This document shows, one piece after another, positions 45,673-55,370 of a stretch of 64,000 nt of DNA; within the stretch, counting starts at the first letter, position 1; every line of letters starts with the position of its first letter. Origin of the DNA: Burkholderia sp. WSM2230 (GTDB taxonomy: Bacteria > Pseudomonadota > Gammaproteobacteria > Burkholderiales > Burkholderiaceae). The stretch covers positions 248,001-312,000 of the forward strand of contig NZ_AXAJ01000002.1 of the NCBI RefSeq assembly GCF_000472445.1, in the 5' to 3' direction. Below the pieces are notes generated by a model. It was not told the DNA's origin. It saw nothing but the letters and a program-made list of their open reading frames with translations, and made no database searches. The position numbers and the translations under genes are program-made.

Positions 45673-46476
45673 ATGCGAACTCCGACTTTCCGGCGCCGTC
45701 GTCCGCAAATCGCAGGTGGTCGCCCTGTCTGGCTGTTCGATCTGGACAACACGCTGCACCACGCATCGCACGCAATCTTTCCCGCGATCAATCAGGCGAT
45801 GACGCAGTACATCGTCGACGCACTGCAAGTCGAGCTCGACGAAGCGAACCGTCTGCGCACCGGCTACACCCAACGCTACGGCGCGGCGCTGTTGGGCCTC
45901 ACGCGCCATCATCCGCTCGATGCAGACGACTTCCTCAAAGTCGTGCACACGTTTCCCGATCTCGGCTCGATGATCCGTCATGAGCGCGGCGTCGCGCGTC
46001 TTGTCGCGGCGCTGCCTGGCCGCAAGATTGTGCTGACCAACGCGCCTGAGGCATATGCGCGCGCCGTGCTCGCGCAACTGCGCATCGAGCGTCTGTTCGA
46101 GCAGGTGATCGCCATCGAGCATATGCGCGACCGCCGCCGCTGGCGCGCGAAGCCCGACCACGCGATGTTGCGCAAGGCCATGCGCGACGCGCATGTGTCG
46201 CTGAAGGACGTGGTGCTCGTCGAAGACACGCGCTCGCACCTGAAGAACTACCGGCGGCTCGGCATCCGGACCGTGTGGATCACCGGCCATCTGCCGCGCA
46301 AACCGCATGCGGACGGCGTGCCCACGCGGCTGCCGGGCACCGGCCGGCCGCATTATGTCGATCGGAGCATTCGTTCGCTAAAATCGTTACGACTGAGCAC
46401 CCGCTCGGTTCGATTGAAGCGCCAGCAGACGGGACGACAGCCATGCAGCCGATCGACAAGCCTGACGAAGCCCTAG
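45673..46476 (+). CDS. HAD-family pyrimidine 5'-nucleotidase
   Basis: A 267-residue HAD hydrolase of the Sdt1/Phm8 group. Motif I FDLDNTLHH carries nucleophile Asp23 and acid Asp25, motif II is VLTNAPE, motif III includes the Lys in RAKPD, and motif IV is VLVEDTRSHLKNYRRLG. It likely dephosphorylates pyrimidine nucleotides or a related sugar phosphate. The last 12 codons overlap the start of slmA by 34 nt, in another frame. The C-terminus after about residue 225 is Arg/Ser-rich and diverges from the family. Confidence 0.86.
   Translation: MRTPTFRRRRPQIAGGRPVWLFDLDNTLHHASHAIFPAINQAMTQYIVDALQVELDEANRLRTGYTQRYGAALLGLTRHHPLDADDFLKVVHTFPDLGSMIRHERGVARLVAALPGRKIVLTNAPEAYARAVLAQLRIERLFEQVIAIEHMRDRRRWRAKPDHAMLRKAMRDAHVSLKDVVLVEDTRSHLKNYRRLGIRTVWITGHLPRKPHADGVPTRLPGTGRPHYVDRSIRSLKSLRLSTRSVRLKRQQTGRQPCSRSTSLTKP
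46379..46384 (+). promoter_or_regulatory. -10 element of slmA inside the HAD gene
   Basis: TAAAAT in CGCTAAAATCGTT, 59 nt before the slmA ATG and inside the 3' end of the HAD gene. The -35 is poor. Confidence 0.4.
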
Positions 46477-47129
46477 CCGAACACGCCTCCGCTCACGACC
46501 CCGCTCTGCCGTCCGTCGCACGCGCGCAGCGCCTGAAGCCGGGCGAGCGCCGCGTGCATATCCTGCAGACGCTCGCCGCAATGCTCGAAGCGCCGAAAAG
46601 CGAAAAGATCACCACCGCCGCGCTGGCCGCGCGGCTCGGCGTGTCGGAAGCCGCGCTCTACCGTCACTTTGCAAGCAAGGCGCAAATGTTCGAAGGACTA
46701 ATCGAGTTTATCGAGCAGACGATCTTCGGCCTGATCAATCAGATCGTCGACAAGGAAAACAATGGTGTGCTGCAAGCGCGCGCCATCGCGCTGATGCTGC
46801 TGAATTTCTCCGCGAAAAATCCTGGTATGACGCGCGTGCTGACATGCGAGGCGCTCGTCGGCGAACATGAGCGGCTGACTATGCGCGTCAACCAGATGCT
46901 CGAGCGCGTCGAGGCTTCTTTGAAGCAATGTCTGCGCTTGGCCGCGGTAAGTACCGACGCCCCTGTGCAAAACGCGCCGGCGCCCGTTCCGGCGGACTAC
47001 GATCCCGCCGTCAGGGCAAGTCTGCTGTTGAGCTATGTGATTGGACGCTGGCATCGCTTTGTCCGCAGCGGCTTTGTGCGCATGCCGGCCGACGAGGCCG
47101 ATCAGCAATTGCGCGTGATCCTTCAATAG
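46443..47129 (+). CDS. slmA: Nucleoid occlusion factor SlmA (TetR family)
   Basis: A 228-residue TetR-fold DNA-binding protein. The helix-turn-helix is TTAALAARLGVSEAALYRHFASKAQMF (about residues 56-82), preceded by GERRVHILQTLAAMLE, both typical of SlmA, which binds SBS sites over the nucleoid and blocks FtsZ rings there. The insertion APVQNAPAPVPADYDP near residue 175 is Ala/Pro-rich. The argB-HAD-slmA neighbourhood is typical of Burkholderiaceae. The ATG at 46443 is inside the HAD gene, so translation may be coupled. Confidence 0.9.
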   Translation: MQPIDKPDEALAEHASAHDPALPSVARAQRLKPGERRVHILQTLAAMLEAPKSEKITTAALAARLGVSEAALYRHFASKAQMFEGLIEFIEQTIFGLINQIVDKENNGVLQARAIALMLLNFSAKNPGMTRVLTCEALVGEHERLTMRVNQMLERVEASLKQCLRLAAVSTDAPVQNAPAPVPADYDPAVRASLLLSYVIGRWHRFVRSGFVRMPADEADQQLRVILQ

Positions 47130-47426
47130 GCCGCTGGGAAAGCGCGCGAGCCGGCAGTCAGACGTTGACGCGCGGAATTTTCCGCTATACTTTGCGCCTG
47201 ACTGCGGCCCTGCATCTCCCTCGAACACCTCACAGGCGCCGCACTCCAGAACTGAATACGTCATACGCGCCGATTTGCTGACTCGATTGCGGGCGCGCGA
47301 ACCGTGGAGTAATTCCCCGGTTCACTATAAATGCGGCTAAAGAGGTCGTCAGCCGCGCACAAGTCGTTCTTCTCCGTGCTTGCCGACGCCGTCTAGCCGC
47401 CCTGTATTTGTCAAATGGCGGAATGA
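47130..47426 (+). promoter_or_regulatory. metX promoter and leader region, 297 bp
   Basis: No gene. A promoter-like pair TTGACG (47165-47170) and TATACT (47186-47191), spaced 15 bp, would give a leader of about 230 nt. A second -10-like TATAAA at 47326-47331 lies right after an inverted repeat, GAACCG (47299-47304) with CGGTTC (47318-47323), that could be an operator. Other regulator sites are not recognised. Confidence 0.45.
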
Positions 47427-48572
47427 ATGGAATCGATCGGTATCGTCGCTCCAACAAAAATGCATTTCCCCGAGCCGTTGCGTCTGCAAAACGGCAGTTC
47501 GCTTGCGGGCTACGACCTGATGGTCGAGACCTACGGCAAGCTCAACGCCGCGCGCAGCAATGCGGTGCTCGTGTGCCACGCGCTCAACGCGTCGCATCAC
47601 GTGGCAGGCGTGTATGCGGACAATCCGAAGGACATCGGCTGGTGGGACAACATGGTCGGTCCCGGCAAACCGCTCGATACCAACAGGTTCTTCGTGATCG
47701 GCGTCAACAATCTCGGTTCGTGCTTCGGCTCGACCGGGCCCATGAGCATCGATCCGGCCACCGGCAAGCCGTATGGCGCGACGTTCCCCGTGGTGACGGT
47801 GGAAGACTGGGTCAATGCGCAAGCGCGCGTCGCGGATCAATTCGGCATCGAGCGTTTCGCGGCGGTCATGGGCGGCAGCCTGGGCGGCATGCAGGCGCTC
47901 GCGTGGAGCATGATGTATCCGCAGCGCGTCGCCCATTGCATCGTGGTGGCGTCCACGCCGAAGCTGTCGGCGCAGAACATTGCATTCAACGAAGTGGCGC
48001 GCTCGGCGATCCTTTCGGACCCGGATTTTCACGGCGGCAACTACTACGCGCATAACGTGAAGCCCAAGCGCGGCTTGCGCGTCGCGCGAATGATCGGCCA
48101 CATCACCTATCTGTCGGACGACGACATGGCCGAGAAATTCGGCCGCTCGCTGCGCCGCGCGGAAGGCGCGCTCGACGCCTACAACTTCAACTTCGACGTG
48201 GAGTTCGAGGTGGAGTCGTATCTGCGCTATCAGGGCGACAAGTTCGCTGATTACTTCGACGCCAACACGTATCTGCTCATCACGCGCGCGCTGGATTACT
48301 TCGATCCGGCCAAGGCTTTCGAAGGCGATCTGACAGCGGCCCTTGCCCACACCACGGCGAAATATCTGATTGCGAGTTTCACCACCGACTGGCGTTTCGC
48401 ACCGGCCCGCTCGCGCGAACTCGTGAAGGCGCTGCTCGACCACAAGCGCACCGTCACCTACGCAGAGATTGACGCGCCGCACGGCCACGACGCCTTCCTG
48501 CTCGACGACGCGCGCTATCACAACCTGATGCGCGCCTACTACGAACGCATTGCAAACGAGGTGAACGCATGA
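47427..48572 (+). CDS. metX: Homoserine O-acyltransferase MetX
   Basis: A 381-residue alpha/beta-hydrolase-fold transferase acylating homoserine in methionine synthesis. The nucleophile is Ser151 in MGGSLGGMQ, and the catalytic His is His354 in [23 protein letters not shown] forms the oxyanion region. Burkholderiaceae MetX proteins are generally assigned as succinyltransferases (MetXS) rather than acetyltransferases; the sequence alone, read by eye, does not settle which acyl donor is used. It is coupled to metW by a 4-nt overlap. Confidence 0.95.
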   Translation: MESIGIVAPTKMHFPEPLRLQNGSSLAGYDLMVETYGKLNAARSNAVLVCHALNASHHVAGVYADNPKDIGWWDNMVGPGKPLDTNRFFVIGVNNLGSCFGSTGPMSIDPATGKPYGATFPVVTVEDWVNAQARVADQFGIERFAAVMGGSLGGMQALAWSMMYPQRVAHCIVVASTPKLSAQNIAFNEVARSAILSDPDFHGGNYYAHNVKPKRGLRVARMIGHITYLSDDDMAEKFGRSLRRAEGALDAYNFNFDVEFEVESYLRYQGDKFADYFDANTYLLITRALDYFDPAKAFEGDLTAALAHTTAKYLIASFTTDWRFAPARSRELVKALLDHKRTVTYAEIDAPHGHDAFLLDDARYHNLMRAYYERIANEVNA

Positions 48573-49177
48573 ACCAGCGAGCACTCGATTATCTGGCGCT
48601 GCGCCCGGACTTTCGCGCAATTGCCCGCTGGGTCGAGCCGCGCGCCACGGTCCTCGATCTGGGTTGCGGCGACGGTTCGCTGCTGTCACTGCTCACCGAG
48701 GAACTGGACGTGCAGGGCTACGGCATCGAAATCAACGATGCCGGCGTGCTGGCCGCGACGCAAAACGGCGTCAACGTGATCCAGCAGAATCTCGAAGACG
48801 GCCTGCGTCTTTTCGAGGACGGCAGCTTCGATTTCGCGATTCTGTCGCAGACGCTGCAGACCATTCATCAGACGGCGGCGATTCTTCGCGAAACGGTGCG
48901 GGTCGGTCGCGAATGCATCGTGTCGTTTCCGAACTTCGGCTACTGGGCGCATCGGCTCTCCGTGGTGCAAGGACGTATGCCGGTATCCAGGTCGCTGCCC
49001 TATCAATGGCACAACACGCCGAACGTGCGCGTGCTGACCATCAAGGATTTCGAGGCGCTCGCGCCCGAAGTCGGCATCGAAATTCTCGACCGTGTCGTCT
49101 TGCACGATGGCCAGACCGTACGGTGGGGCGTGAACTGGCGTGGTAGTCTTGCGGTCTATCGCGTCAAGAAAAGCTAA
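48569..49177 (+). CDS. metW: Methionine biosynthesis protein MetW
   Basis: A 202-residue SAM-methyltransferase-like protein. Motif I is [15 protein letters not shown] (about residues 29-43) and the family segment [18 protein letters not shown] is intact. MetW occurs almost always beside metX, and the two act together in homoserine acylation, though MetW's exact reaction is uncertain. The ATGA overlap with metX indicates translational coupling. The next gene starts 14 nt later. Confidence 0.95.
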   Translation: MNQRALDYLALRPDFRAIARWVEPRATVLDLGCGDGSLLSLLTEELDVQGYGIEINDAGVLAATQNGVNVIQQNLEDGLRLFEDGSFDFAILSQTLQTIHQTAAILRETVRVGRECIVSFPNFGYWAHRLSVVQGRMPVSRSLPYQWHNTPNVRVLTIKDFEALAPEVGIEILDRVVLHDGQTVRWGVNWRGSLAVYRVKKS

Positions 49178-49191
49178 CGCAAGTCATTCAC

Positions 49192-50586
49192 ATGTCGAAC
49201 CCGCCGCACGAGGCGCCTGCACTTACCGCTCACGAAGAACATCCCGGCTGGCGCGCGTTTTTCAATACGCGCATGCTGATCTGCGTCTTTCTCGGCTTTA
49301 CGTCGGGATTGCCGCTGTTCACGCTCGTCTATCTGGTGCAGGCGTGGTTGCGCTCTGAAGGCGTCAATCTGAAGGAGATCGGCCTCTTTGCGCTGATCCA
49401 GTTCCCGTACACCTGGAAATTCATCTGGGCGCCGCTCATGGACCGCTACGTCCCGCGCTTGCCGGGCTGGCGTCCGGGCAGGCGCCGCGGCTGGATGCTC
49501 GTCACGCAGATTCTGGTCGCGGGCGCCATCGCCGCCCTCGGGTTCGTGTCGCCGCGCGACTCGATCTGGACGGTCGCGGCATTGACTGCGCTCGTCGCCT
49601 TTTTCGGCGCAAGCCAGGATATTTCTATCGACGCCTACCGGCGCGAATTGCTGAGCGACACGGAGCAAGGCCTGGGGAACGCTGTACATGTGAATGCCTA
49701 CAAGATCGCGGCGCTGGTACCCGGTTCACTCGCGCTTATTCTGTCGGATCATTTGCCGTGGACGACGGTTTTCATGGTGACCGGCGCCTTTATGCTGCCG
49801 GGCATCGTCATGACGCTTGTAGTACGCGAACCGGAAGTGCATGGCACGCCGCCCAGGAATTTGCGCGAAGCCATCGTGCAGCCGTTCCGCGAATTTCTGG
49901 AACGCGATGGCTGGCGCGGCGCGTTCTTCGTGCTCGGCTTCATCTTTCTGTACAAGCTCGGCGACACCATGGCGACGACGCTGTCCACGTCGTTCTTCCT
50001 CGACATCGGCTTCTCGCGCACGCAGATCGGCGTGATCGCAAAAACGACGGCGTTCGGCGCGAGTCTCGCGGGCGGCATTGTGGGCGGCGTCTGGCTGATG
50101 AAGATCGGCATCGGTCGAGGCCTGTGGATCTTCGGCATCCTGCAGATGGTGTCGACGCTGGGCTTCGCATGGCTCGCGCATCTCGGACCGGCCTCGCCAG
50201 GCTTGACGGCGATTTACGATATCGCCGTGGGGATCAGCGCGGGCACGACGAAGCTGCTGTCCTGGGTTGGCATCGACTGGTCGGTGCAGCTCGAGCCCCG
50301 CTCGGTCGCGCTTGCGCTCGTCTATGGTTTCGAGACCTTCTCCACCGGACTGACGATGGCGGCCTTCACCGCATACATCGCCAGCACGACCGATCCGCGC
50401 TATACGGCCACGCAGTTCGCGCTCTTCACGAGCCTCGCTTCGGTGCCGCGCACGCTGGCCTCGGCGGCGAGCGGCTATGTGGTCGCCAGGATCGGCTGGT
50501 TCGACTATTTCATTGTCTGCACTGCGCTAGCCGTGCCGGGTATGCTGCTTCTGTTGCGCATTGCGCCGTGGAGAGTCCGGTCGTGA
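49192..50586 (+). CDS. ampG: AmpG-family muropeptide MFS transporter
   Basis: A 464-residue inner-membrane permease with 12 or more hydrophobic segments. The N-terminal segment LICVFLGFTSGLPLFTLVYLVQAWLR and KFIWAPLMDRYVP match AmpG, which imports GlcNAc-anhydro-muropeptides for cell-wall recycling and beta-lactamase signalling. GASQDISIDAYRRELL is also conserved. It overlaps the next gene by 4 nt and follows metW by 14 nt, so the four genes from metX are probably one transcript. Confidence 0.9.
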   Translation: MSNPPHEAPALTAHEEHPGWRAFFNTRMLICVFLGFTSGLPLFTLVYLVQAWLRSEGVNLKEIGLFALIQFPYTWKFIWAPLMDRYVPRLPGWRPGRRRGWMLVTQILVAGAIAALGFVSPRDSIWTVAALTALVAFFGASQDISIDAYRRELLSDTEQGLGNAVHVNAYKIAALVPGSLALILSDHLPWTTVFMVTGAFMLPGIVMTLVVREPEVHGTPPRNLREAIVQPFREFLERDGWRGAFFVLGFIFLYKLGDTMATTLSTSFFLDIGFSRTQIGVIAKTTAFGASLAGGIVGGVWLMKIGIGRGLWIFGILQMVSTLGFAWLAHLGPASPGLTAIYDIAVGISAGTTKLLSWVGIDWSVQLEPRSVALALVYGFETFSTGLTMAAFTAYIASTTDPRYTATQFALFTSLASVPRTLASAASGYVVARIGWFDYFIVCTALAVPGMLLLLRIAPWRVRS

Positions 50587-51866
50587 AGGCGCTTTTCGCA
50601 AAACAGTCGTCGTGCTTGCACGCCTGCCGCGTGAGGTGGCGCGACGCTGGCCGCACTGCGCTCCATGTCACGTTGACCGTTGGCTGCTTCGGCTTAGTGA
50701 CTATGGCCATGTCGTCTGGTGCATATGCAGCCGCGGCGGCGCCCGCCGCCGCCAACAGCGCCACTGCGGGTGCATCTGCGAACGCGGCCAATGCGGGAAC
50801 GGCAGCAGCGCCGCAGTCAACCGCGCCGTCCGCGAAATCTGCTGCTGCCGCTGCCGCCAATGCCGAAAACGCGCCGCCCGCGCCACCGGCCGCGAACAAC
50901 GCAAACAATGCCGGCAGCGCGCCGGCAGCGGCCACGTCGCCGGGATCGTCGGCGCAGCCTTCTGCGGCCGGGAAAGCGGCGACCACGGCGAACTCAGCGC
51001 CCACTGGCGCTGCAAAGCTGCCAGCCACTGCGCCCGTGTCCGCGCCGTACAGCCCGAACAACCAGTTGCGCTACGGCGGCTATCTGGTGTTCCGCAACCT
51101 GATTCCGTCGCCGGTGCTCGAGGCGCAGGCCGCCGAAGAGTTCAGCCAGATCGCGTACGGCGCCGAGCACGCAAACCGTCTGTACGGCGAGGCGGATGCG
51201 CACGTCACGCGCGTTCGCTCGATCGTCGACAAGATGGTGCCCTACTCGCTCAAATGGAACGAGCGCGCAAAAGGCTGGAAGTGGGATGTCGCCGTGGTGC
51301 GCTCGCCGGACATTCGCATGTACTGTCTGCCGGGCGGCAAGATCGTCGTTTATGGAGGGCTGCTCGACCGCGCGCGTCTGAACGACAACGAACTCGGCAT
51401 GCTGATCGGCCACGAGATTGCTCACGCGCTGCGTGAACATGCGCGCGAGCGGCTCGGCCAATTGCAGGCGAGCCAACTCGATTCGTCCGGCACGATCCCA
51501 CAGCTATTCGGCCTCGCCGATCTTGGCGTGGCGCCGCTCGGCATCGGTTCACGGCTGCTCGAGATGAAGTACGAAAACACGGACGAAACCGAAGCCGACG
51601 TGATAGGCAGCGACATTGCCTCTCGCGCCGGCTTCGATCCGCGCGCCGCGGTCACGCTATGGGACAAGCTCGCACAGGCCACGCGCAGCAACCGCGAGCA
51701 GGGCTTCATCTATGTGCATCCGTATCCGCCGGCGCGCCGCCAGGACATCATCAAGCGCCTGCCGGATATGCTGCCGCTCTATGCGAAGGCCATCGGCAAA
51801 ACGGTGGATGCGCTGCCGGACTACGCTGGCATGGGCCGTCCGCGCCGCAAGCTGGCACGCGACTAA
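50583..51866 (+). CDS. M48-family metalloprotease with long Ala-rich linker
   Basis: A 427-residue zinc peptidase of the M48 (BepA/LoiP-like) type. The zinc motif is HEIAH with His277, Glu278 and His281, and the third ligand is Glu337 in DETEADVIG. The GTG at 50583 overlaps the ampG stop (GTGA). A hydrophobic segment with AYA ending at about residue 47 is a probable signal peptide, placing the enzyme in the periplasm. Residues of about 48-150 are almost only Ala, Asn, Pro, Ser, Thr and Gly. BepA-type enzymes handle outer-membrane proteins. Confidence 0.87.
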   Translation: MKALFAKQSSCLHACRVRWRDAGRTALHVTLTVGCFGLVTMAMSSGAYAAAAAPAAANSATAGASANAANAGTAAAPQSTAPSAKSAAAAAANAENAPPAPPAANNANNAGSAPAAATSPGSSAQPSAAGKAATTANSAPTGAAKLPATAPVSAPYSPNNQLRYGGYLVFRNLIPSPVLEAQAAEEFSQIAYGAEHANRLYGEADAHVTRVRSIVDKMVPYSLKWNERAKGWKWDVAVVRSPDIRMYCLPGGKIVVYGGLLDRARLNDNELGMLIGHEIAHALREHARERLGQLQASQLDSSGTIPQLFGLADLGVAPLGIGSRLLEMKYENTDETEADVIGSDIASRAGFDPRAAVTLWDKLAQATRSNREQGFIYVHPYPPARRQDIIKRLPDMLPLYAKAIGKTVDALPDYAGMGRPRRKLARD

Positions 51867-51964
51867 CGCGCCTTGAATAGCTCGACTGAGCGAGCGTCCT
51901 GGCGGACGCGGACGCCGCTCACTCTGCCTCGCCGGGTTTCAAGCGACGGTGCGAAATATCAAAC

Positions 51965-52744
51965 TCACTTCTTCACGTCGTGGTCGTAGTCGACGGTGAG
52001 CGGCGCGTGGTCGCTGAACTTGATGTCGCGAAACACCTCGGTGCGTTTCGCCTTGCTCGCGATGCCAGGCGTCGCGATCTGATAATCGATGCGCCACCCC
52101 ACGTTCTTCGCATACGCCTGGCCGCGATTGCTCCACCACGTGTATTGCTCGGGCCGCTGGTCGAGCGTGCGGAAGACGTCGACGTAACCCACTTCATCAA
52201 ACAGTTTGGTGAGCCACGCGCGCTCTTCCGGCAGGCAACCTGAATTCTTCTGGTTGCTCTTCCAGTTCTTGATGTCGATTTCCTTGTGGACGATATTCAC
52301 GTCGCCGCACAGGATCACTTCGCGCTCGCGCGCGAGTTCCGCGAGATGCGGCATGAACTCGTCCATGAAACGATACTTCGCCTGCTGACGCTCCTCGCCG
52401 CTCGAGCCTGACGGCACATACACGGATACGATCGAGAGCTTGCCGAAACGCAGTTCGACATACCGTCCTTCGGGATCGAACTCCTCGCTGCCGAAGCCGA
52501 TCACTACCTCGTCCGGCTCGTGACGCGTATAGACACCCGCGCCGCTATAGCCCTTCTTCACCGCGTGCTGGAAATAGCCGGTGAAATCGTGCGGCGCCAT
52601 GAATTCCGGCGTCATGTCGTCCTGTGAACATTTGATTTCCTGCACGCACAGGATGTCGGCATTCTGCTCGCCGAACCACTCGAAAAAACCCTTCTTTGCC
52701 GCTGAGCGGATGCCGTTCAGGTTGGCGGTAATCACACGCAACAT
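51965..52744 (-). CDS. xthA: Exodeoxyribonuclease III
   Basis: A 259-residue AP endonuclease/3'-5' exonuclease of base-excision repair. EEP motifs are ITANLNGIRSAAKKGF at the start, ADILCVQEIKCSQDD (metal-site Glu), GDVNIVHKEIDIKN (catalytic Asp/Asn pair), and the terminal FSDHAPLTVDYD. Length is typical. It starts at 52744 with MLRVITANLNG. It lies convergent with the M48 gene and upstream of nothing else in its strand. Confidence 0.95.
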   Translation of the reverse strand: MLRVITANLNGIRSAAKKGFFEWFGEQNADILCVQEIKCSQDDMTPEFMAPHDFTGYFQHAVKKGYSGAGVYTRHEPDEVVIGFGSEEFDPEGRYVELRFGKLSIVSVYVPSGSSGEERQQAKYRFMDEFMPHLAELAREREVILCGDVNIVHKEIDIKNWKSNQKNSGCLPEERAWLTKLFDEVGYVDVFRTLDQRPEQYTWWSNRGQAYAKNVGWRIDYQIATPGIASKAKRTEVFRDIKFSDHAPLTVDYDHDVKK

Positions 52745-52817
52745 GTCGTTCCTTTGTGTCTTTGTGTTCGATTCGTTTCTGGATTCGTGTTCGGGCTGCA
52801 GGATGATAAGCCGAACG

Positions 52818-53651
52818 TCACTCGACCTTGACGCCTTTCAGCGATTCCTTGGCCGGCGGAAATTCGAGCTTCAGTTCCTGGAACTTGCGCAACAGCAACT
52901 CAGCGACCATCAGATTGCGATGCGTTTTCGAGTCCGCGGGAATCACGTACCACGGCGCGTATTCAGTTGAAGTCGCGGCGAGCGCGTCGCCATAGACAGC
53001 CTGGTATTGGCCCCACTGCTTGCGCGCATCGAGATCTGATACGTCGAATTTCCAGTGCTTGGTCTGATCGTCGATGCGCGCCTGCAAGCGCCTGCGCTGC
53101 TCTTCTTTCGAAATATGCAGCATGCACTTGATGATCGCCGTCTCGCTATCGGCAAGCAGTTCCTCGAACTGGCGAATGTGGCGGCACCGCGCGTCGAATG
53201 CATTTGCGTCGATGCTGCCGAGCACCGTTGGCACGAGCACGTCTTCGTAGTGGCTGCGGTTGAAGATGGTCAGTTCGCCCGCTGCGGGCGCCTGCGCATG
53301 AACGCGCCACAAAAAGTCGTGCGCGAGTTCGTCGGGTGTCGGCGCCCTGAATGGCGCGATGCGCAGGCCGAGCGGGTCGACTTCGTGAAACACGGCGCGA
53401 ATCGTCCCGTCCTTGCCGCTCGTGTCCATACCTTGCAGCACCAGCAACACGCGGCGTTTTCGCTGCGCATGCAAACGTTCCTGGAAGACGTCGAGTTCCG
53501 CGCCGATTTCGGAGAGCCGTTCACGGTCGGAATCTTTCGATCCCGTGGAAAAAGGTTTCGCGGCGGGGTCGAAATCGTCGAGCGAGAATTTGCTTTTCTT
53601 GCCGTCGAAGTAAGGCACGCGGAAATCGTCAAGGTCCAGTCGCTTCGCCAT
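52818..53651 (-). CDS. ppk2: Polyphosphate kinase 2, class III-like
   Basis: A 277-residue polyphosphate:nucleotide phosphotransferase. Walker A is GMDTSGKDG (residues 74-82) and Walker B lies in LTIFNRSHYEDVLV (about 128-141). The N-terminus with FSLDDFDPAAKPF and the length resemble class III PPK2 enzymes, which phosphorylate both AMP and ADP from polyphosphate. Class cannot be fixed without alignment. Monocistronic on the minus strand, downstream of the gatB terminator. Confidence 0.9.
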   Translation of the reverse strand: MAKRLDLDDFRVPYFDGKKSKFSLDDFDPAAKPFSTGSKDSDRERLSEIGAELDVFQERLHAQRKRRVLLVLQGMDTSGKDGTIRAVFHEVDPLGLRIAPFRAPTPDELAHDFLWRVHAQAPAAGELTIFNRSHYEDVLVPTVLGSIDANAFDARCRHIRQFEELLADSETAIIKCMLHISKEEQRRRLQARIDDQTKHWKFDVSDLDARKQWGQYQAVYGDALAATSTEYAPWYVIPADSKTHRNLMVAELLLRKFQELKLEFPPAKESLKGVKVE

Positions 53652-53696
53652 TCACATACTCCGTAATCTGCGTTCGGGTTCGCAAAAGCCGGCCCG

Positions 53697-53746
53697 CAAA
53701 TGAAACGGGCCGTTGCCTCCAACTTTCGTTTCCGGCAACGGCCCGC
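53697..53746 (-). terminator. Terminator of the gatCAB transcript
   Basis: CGGGCCGTTGCC (53706-53717) pairs with GGCAACGGCCCG (53734-53745), a perfect 12-bp stem. On the minus strand it is followed by TTTCATTTG. It lies about 145 nt beyond the gatB stop and before ppk2. Confidence 0.8.
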
Positions 53747-53841
53747 GGTCGCCAAAGCGCGGGCGCTTCGGCTATCTGCGATTAACCGCACTGCGTCAGG
53801 CTTGAGGCTGGCTTCGGCGTGGCATCAAACCTCGCTTCGGA

Positions 53842-53893
53842 CAGCTCCAGGCAGACTTCAGGCAGCTTCAGGCAGACGTCAAGCAGACTTCAG
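53842..53893. repeat. Minisatellite of 10-11 bp units running into the gatB stop codon
   Basis: Four to five copies of a CTTCAGGCAGA-type unit (CTCCAGGCAGA, CTTCAGGCAG, CTTCAGGCAGA, CGTCAAGCAGA, CTTCAG) lie directly downstream of gatB; the last copy covers the stop codon. Confidence 0.75.
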
Positions 53894-55365
53894 CTCAGTT
53901 TCTTCTTCAGCAGTTCGTTCACCTGCGCCGGATTCGCCTTGCCCTTGGTCGCTTTCATCGCCTGGCCGATCAGCGCGTTGAACGCCTTCTCCTTGCCCGC
54001 GCGGAATTCCTCGACCGACTTCTGGTTCGCAGCGAGCACCTCGTCGATGATCGCTTCCAGCGCGCCCGTGTCCGAAATCTGCTTCAAACCCTTCGCTTCA
54101 ATGATGCGGTCGGCCGCGGCCTCGTCGTTCGCCTTCTCTTCCCAGATCGCGAGGAAAATTTCCTTCGCGATCTTGTTGGAGATCGTGCCGTCGGCAATGC
54201 GCTGCAACAGCAGCGCGAGTTGCGCCGACGATACCGGACACTCAGCAATTTCGAGGCCTTCGCGATTCAATTGCGACGACACCTCGCCCATCACCCAGTT
54301 CGCCGCGACTTTGGCGTTGGCCGCGCCGAGCTTCTCAACCACCGCTTCGAAATACGCGGCCGTCGCCTTGCTCGACGTCAACACGTTCGCGTCATACGGC
54401 GTCAAACCGTATTGCGAGACGAAACGCTGCTGGATCGCTTCCGGCAGTTCGGGCATTTCGCGCTTCACGCGCTCGACCCACGCCGCGTCGATCACGAGCG
54501 GCATCAAGTCGGGATCGGGGAAATAGCGGTAATCGTGCGCGTCTTCCTTGCTGCGCATGGAGCGCGTTTCGCGCCGGTCCGGATCGTACAGACGCGTTTC
54601 CTGCACCACCGTGCCGCCGTCTTCAATCAGCTCGATCTGTCGGCGCACCTCGTACTGGATGGCTTCTTCGAGGAACCGGAACGAGTTGAGGTTCTTGATT
54701 TCGGCGCGCGTGCCGAATTCCGCCTGACCGACCGGCCGCACCGACACGTTCGCGTCGCAGCGGAACGAGCCTTCCTGCATGTTGCCGTCGCAAATACCGA
54801 GCCACGTGACGAGCGTGTGCAGCGTCTTTGCGTAAGCCACCGCTTCCGCCGCGCTGCGCATTTCCGGCTCGGTGACGATTTCGAGCAGCGGCGTGCCCGC
54901 GCGGTTCAGGTCGATGCCGGTCATGCCAGCAAAGTCCTCGTGCAGCGATTTGCCTGCGTCTTCTTCGAGGTGGGCGCGCGTGAGGTTCACGACCTTCGAG
55001 TACGCTTGCGTGCCCGCCTTTTCGTTGGCCGGCACCTGAATGGTCACGTGGCCGCCTTGCACGACGGGAATCTCGTACTGGCTGATCTGATAGCCCTTCG
55101 GCAGATCGGGGTAAAAGTAGTTCTTGCGCGCGAAGATGCTGCGCGAGGCGACCGTTGCGCCGATGGCGAGACCGAACTGGATCGCGCGTTCCACGGCGCC
55201 GCGGTTCATTACCGGCAACGTGCCCGGCAAGGCCAGATCGACGGGGCAAGCCTGCGTGTTGGGCGCGGCGCCGAATTGCGTGGGCGCGCCCGAGAAAATC
55301 TTCGATTGCGTGGACAGTTGCGCGTGGGTCTCCAGACCGATCACGACTTCCCATTGCTTGGTCAT
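53890..55365 (-). CDS. gatB: Aspartyl/glutamyl-tRNA amidotransferase subunit B
   Basis: A 491-residue subunit of the GatCAB amidotransferase that converts Asp-tRNA-Asn and Glu-tRNA-Gln to the amide forms. The N-terminal signature [13 protein letters not shown] and [13 protein letters not shown] are present, and the C-terminal YqeY-like helical tail ends [19 protein letters not shown]. The ATG at 55365 is 5 nt from the gatA stop; the open frame upstream is not conserved. It is the last gene of the minus-strand gatC-gatA-gatB order. Confidence 0.97.
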   Translation of the reverse strand: MTKQWEVVIGLETHAQLSTQSKIFSGAPTQFGAAPNTQACPVDLALPGTLPVMNRGAVERAIQFGLAIGATVASRSIFARKNYFYPDLPKGYQISQYEIPVVQGGHVTIQVPANEKAGTQAYSKVVNLTRAHLEEDAGKSLHEDFAGMTGIDLNRAGTPLLEIVTEPEMRSAAEAVAYAKTLHTLVTWLGICDGNMQEGSFRCDANVSVRPVGQAEFGTRAEIKNLNSFRFLEEAIQYEVRRQIELIEDGGTVVQETRLYDPDRRETRSMRSKEDAHDYRYFPDPDLMPLVIDAAWVERVKREMPELPEAIQQRFVSQYGLTPYDANVLTSSKATAAYFEAVVEKLGAANAKVAANWVMGEVSSQLNREGLEIAECPVSSAQLALLLQRIADGTISNKIAKEIFLAIWEEKANDEAAADRIIEAKGLKQISDTGALEAIIDEVLAANQKSVEEFRAGKEKAFNALIGQAMKATKGKANPAQVNELLKKKLS

Positions 55366-55370
55366 GGTGC

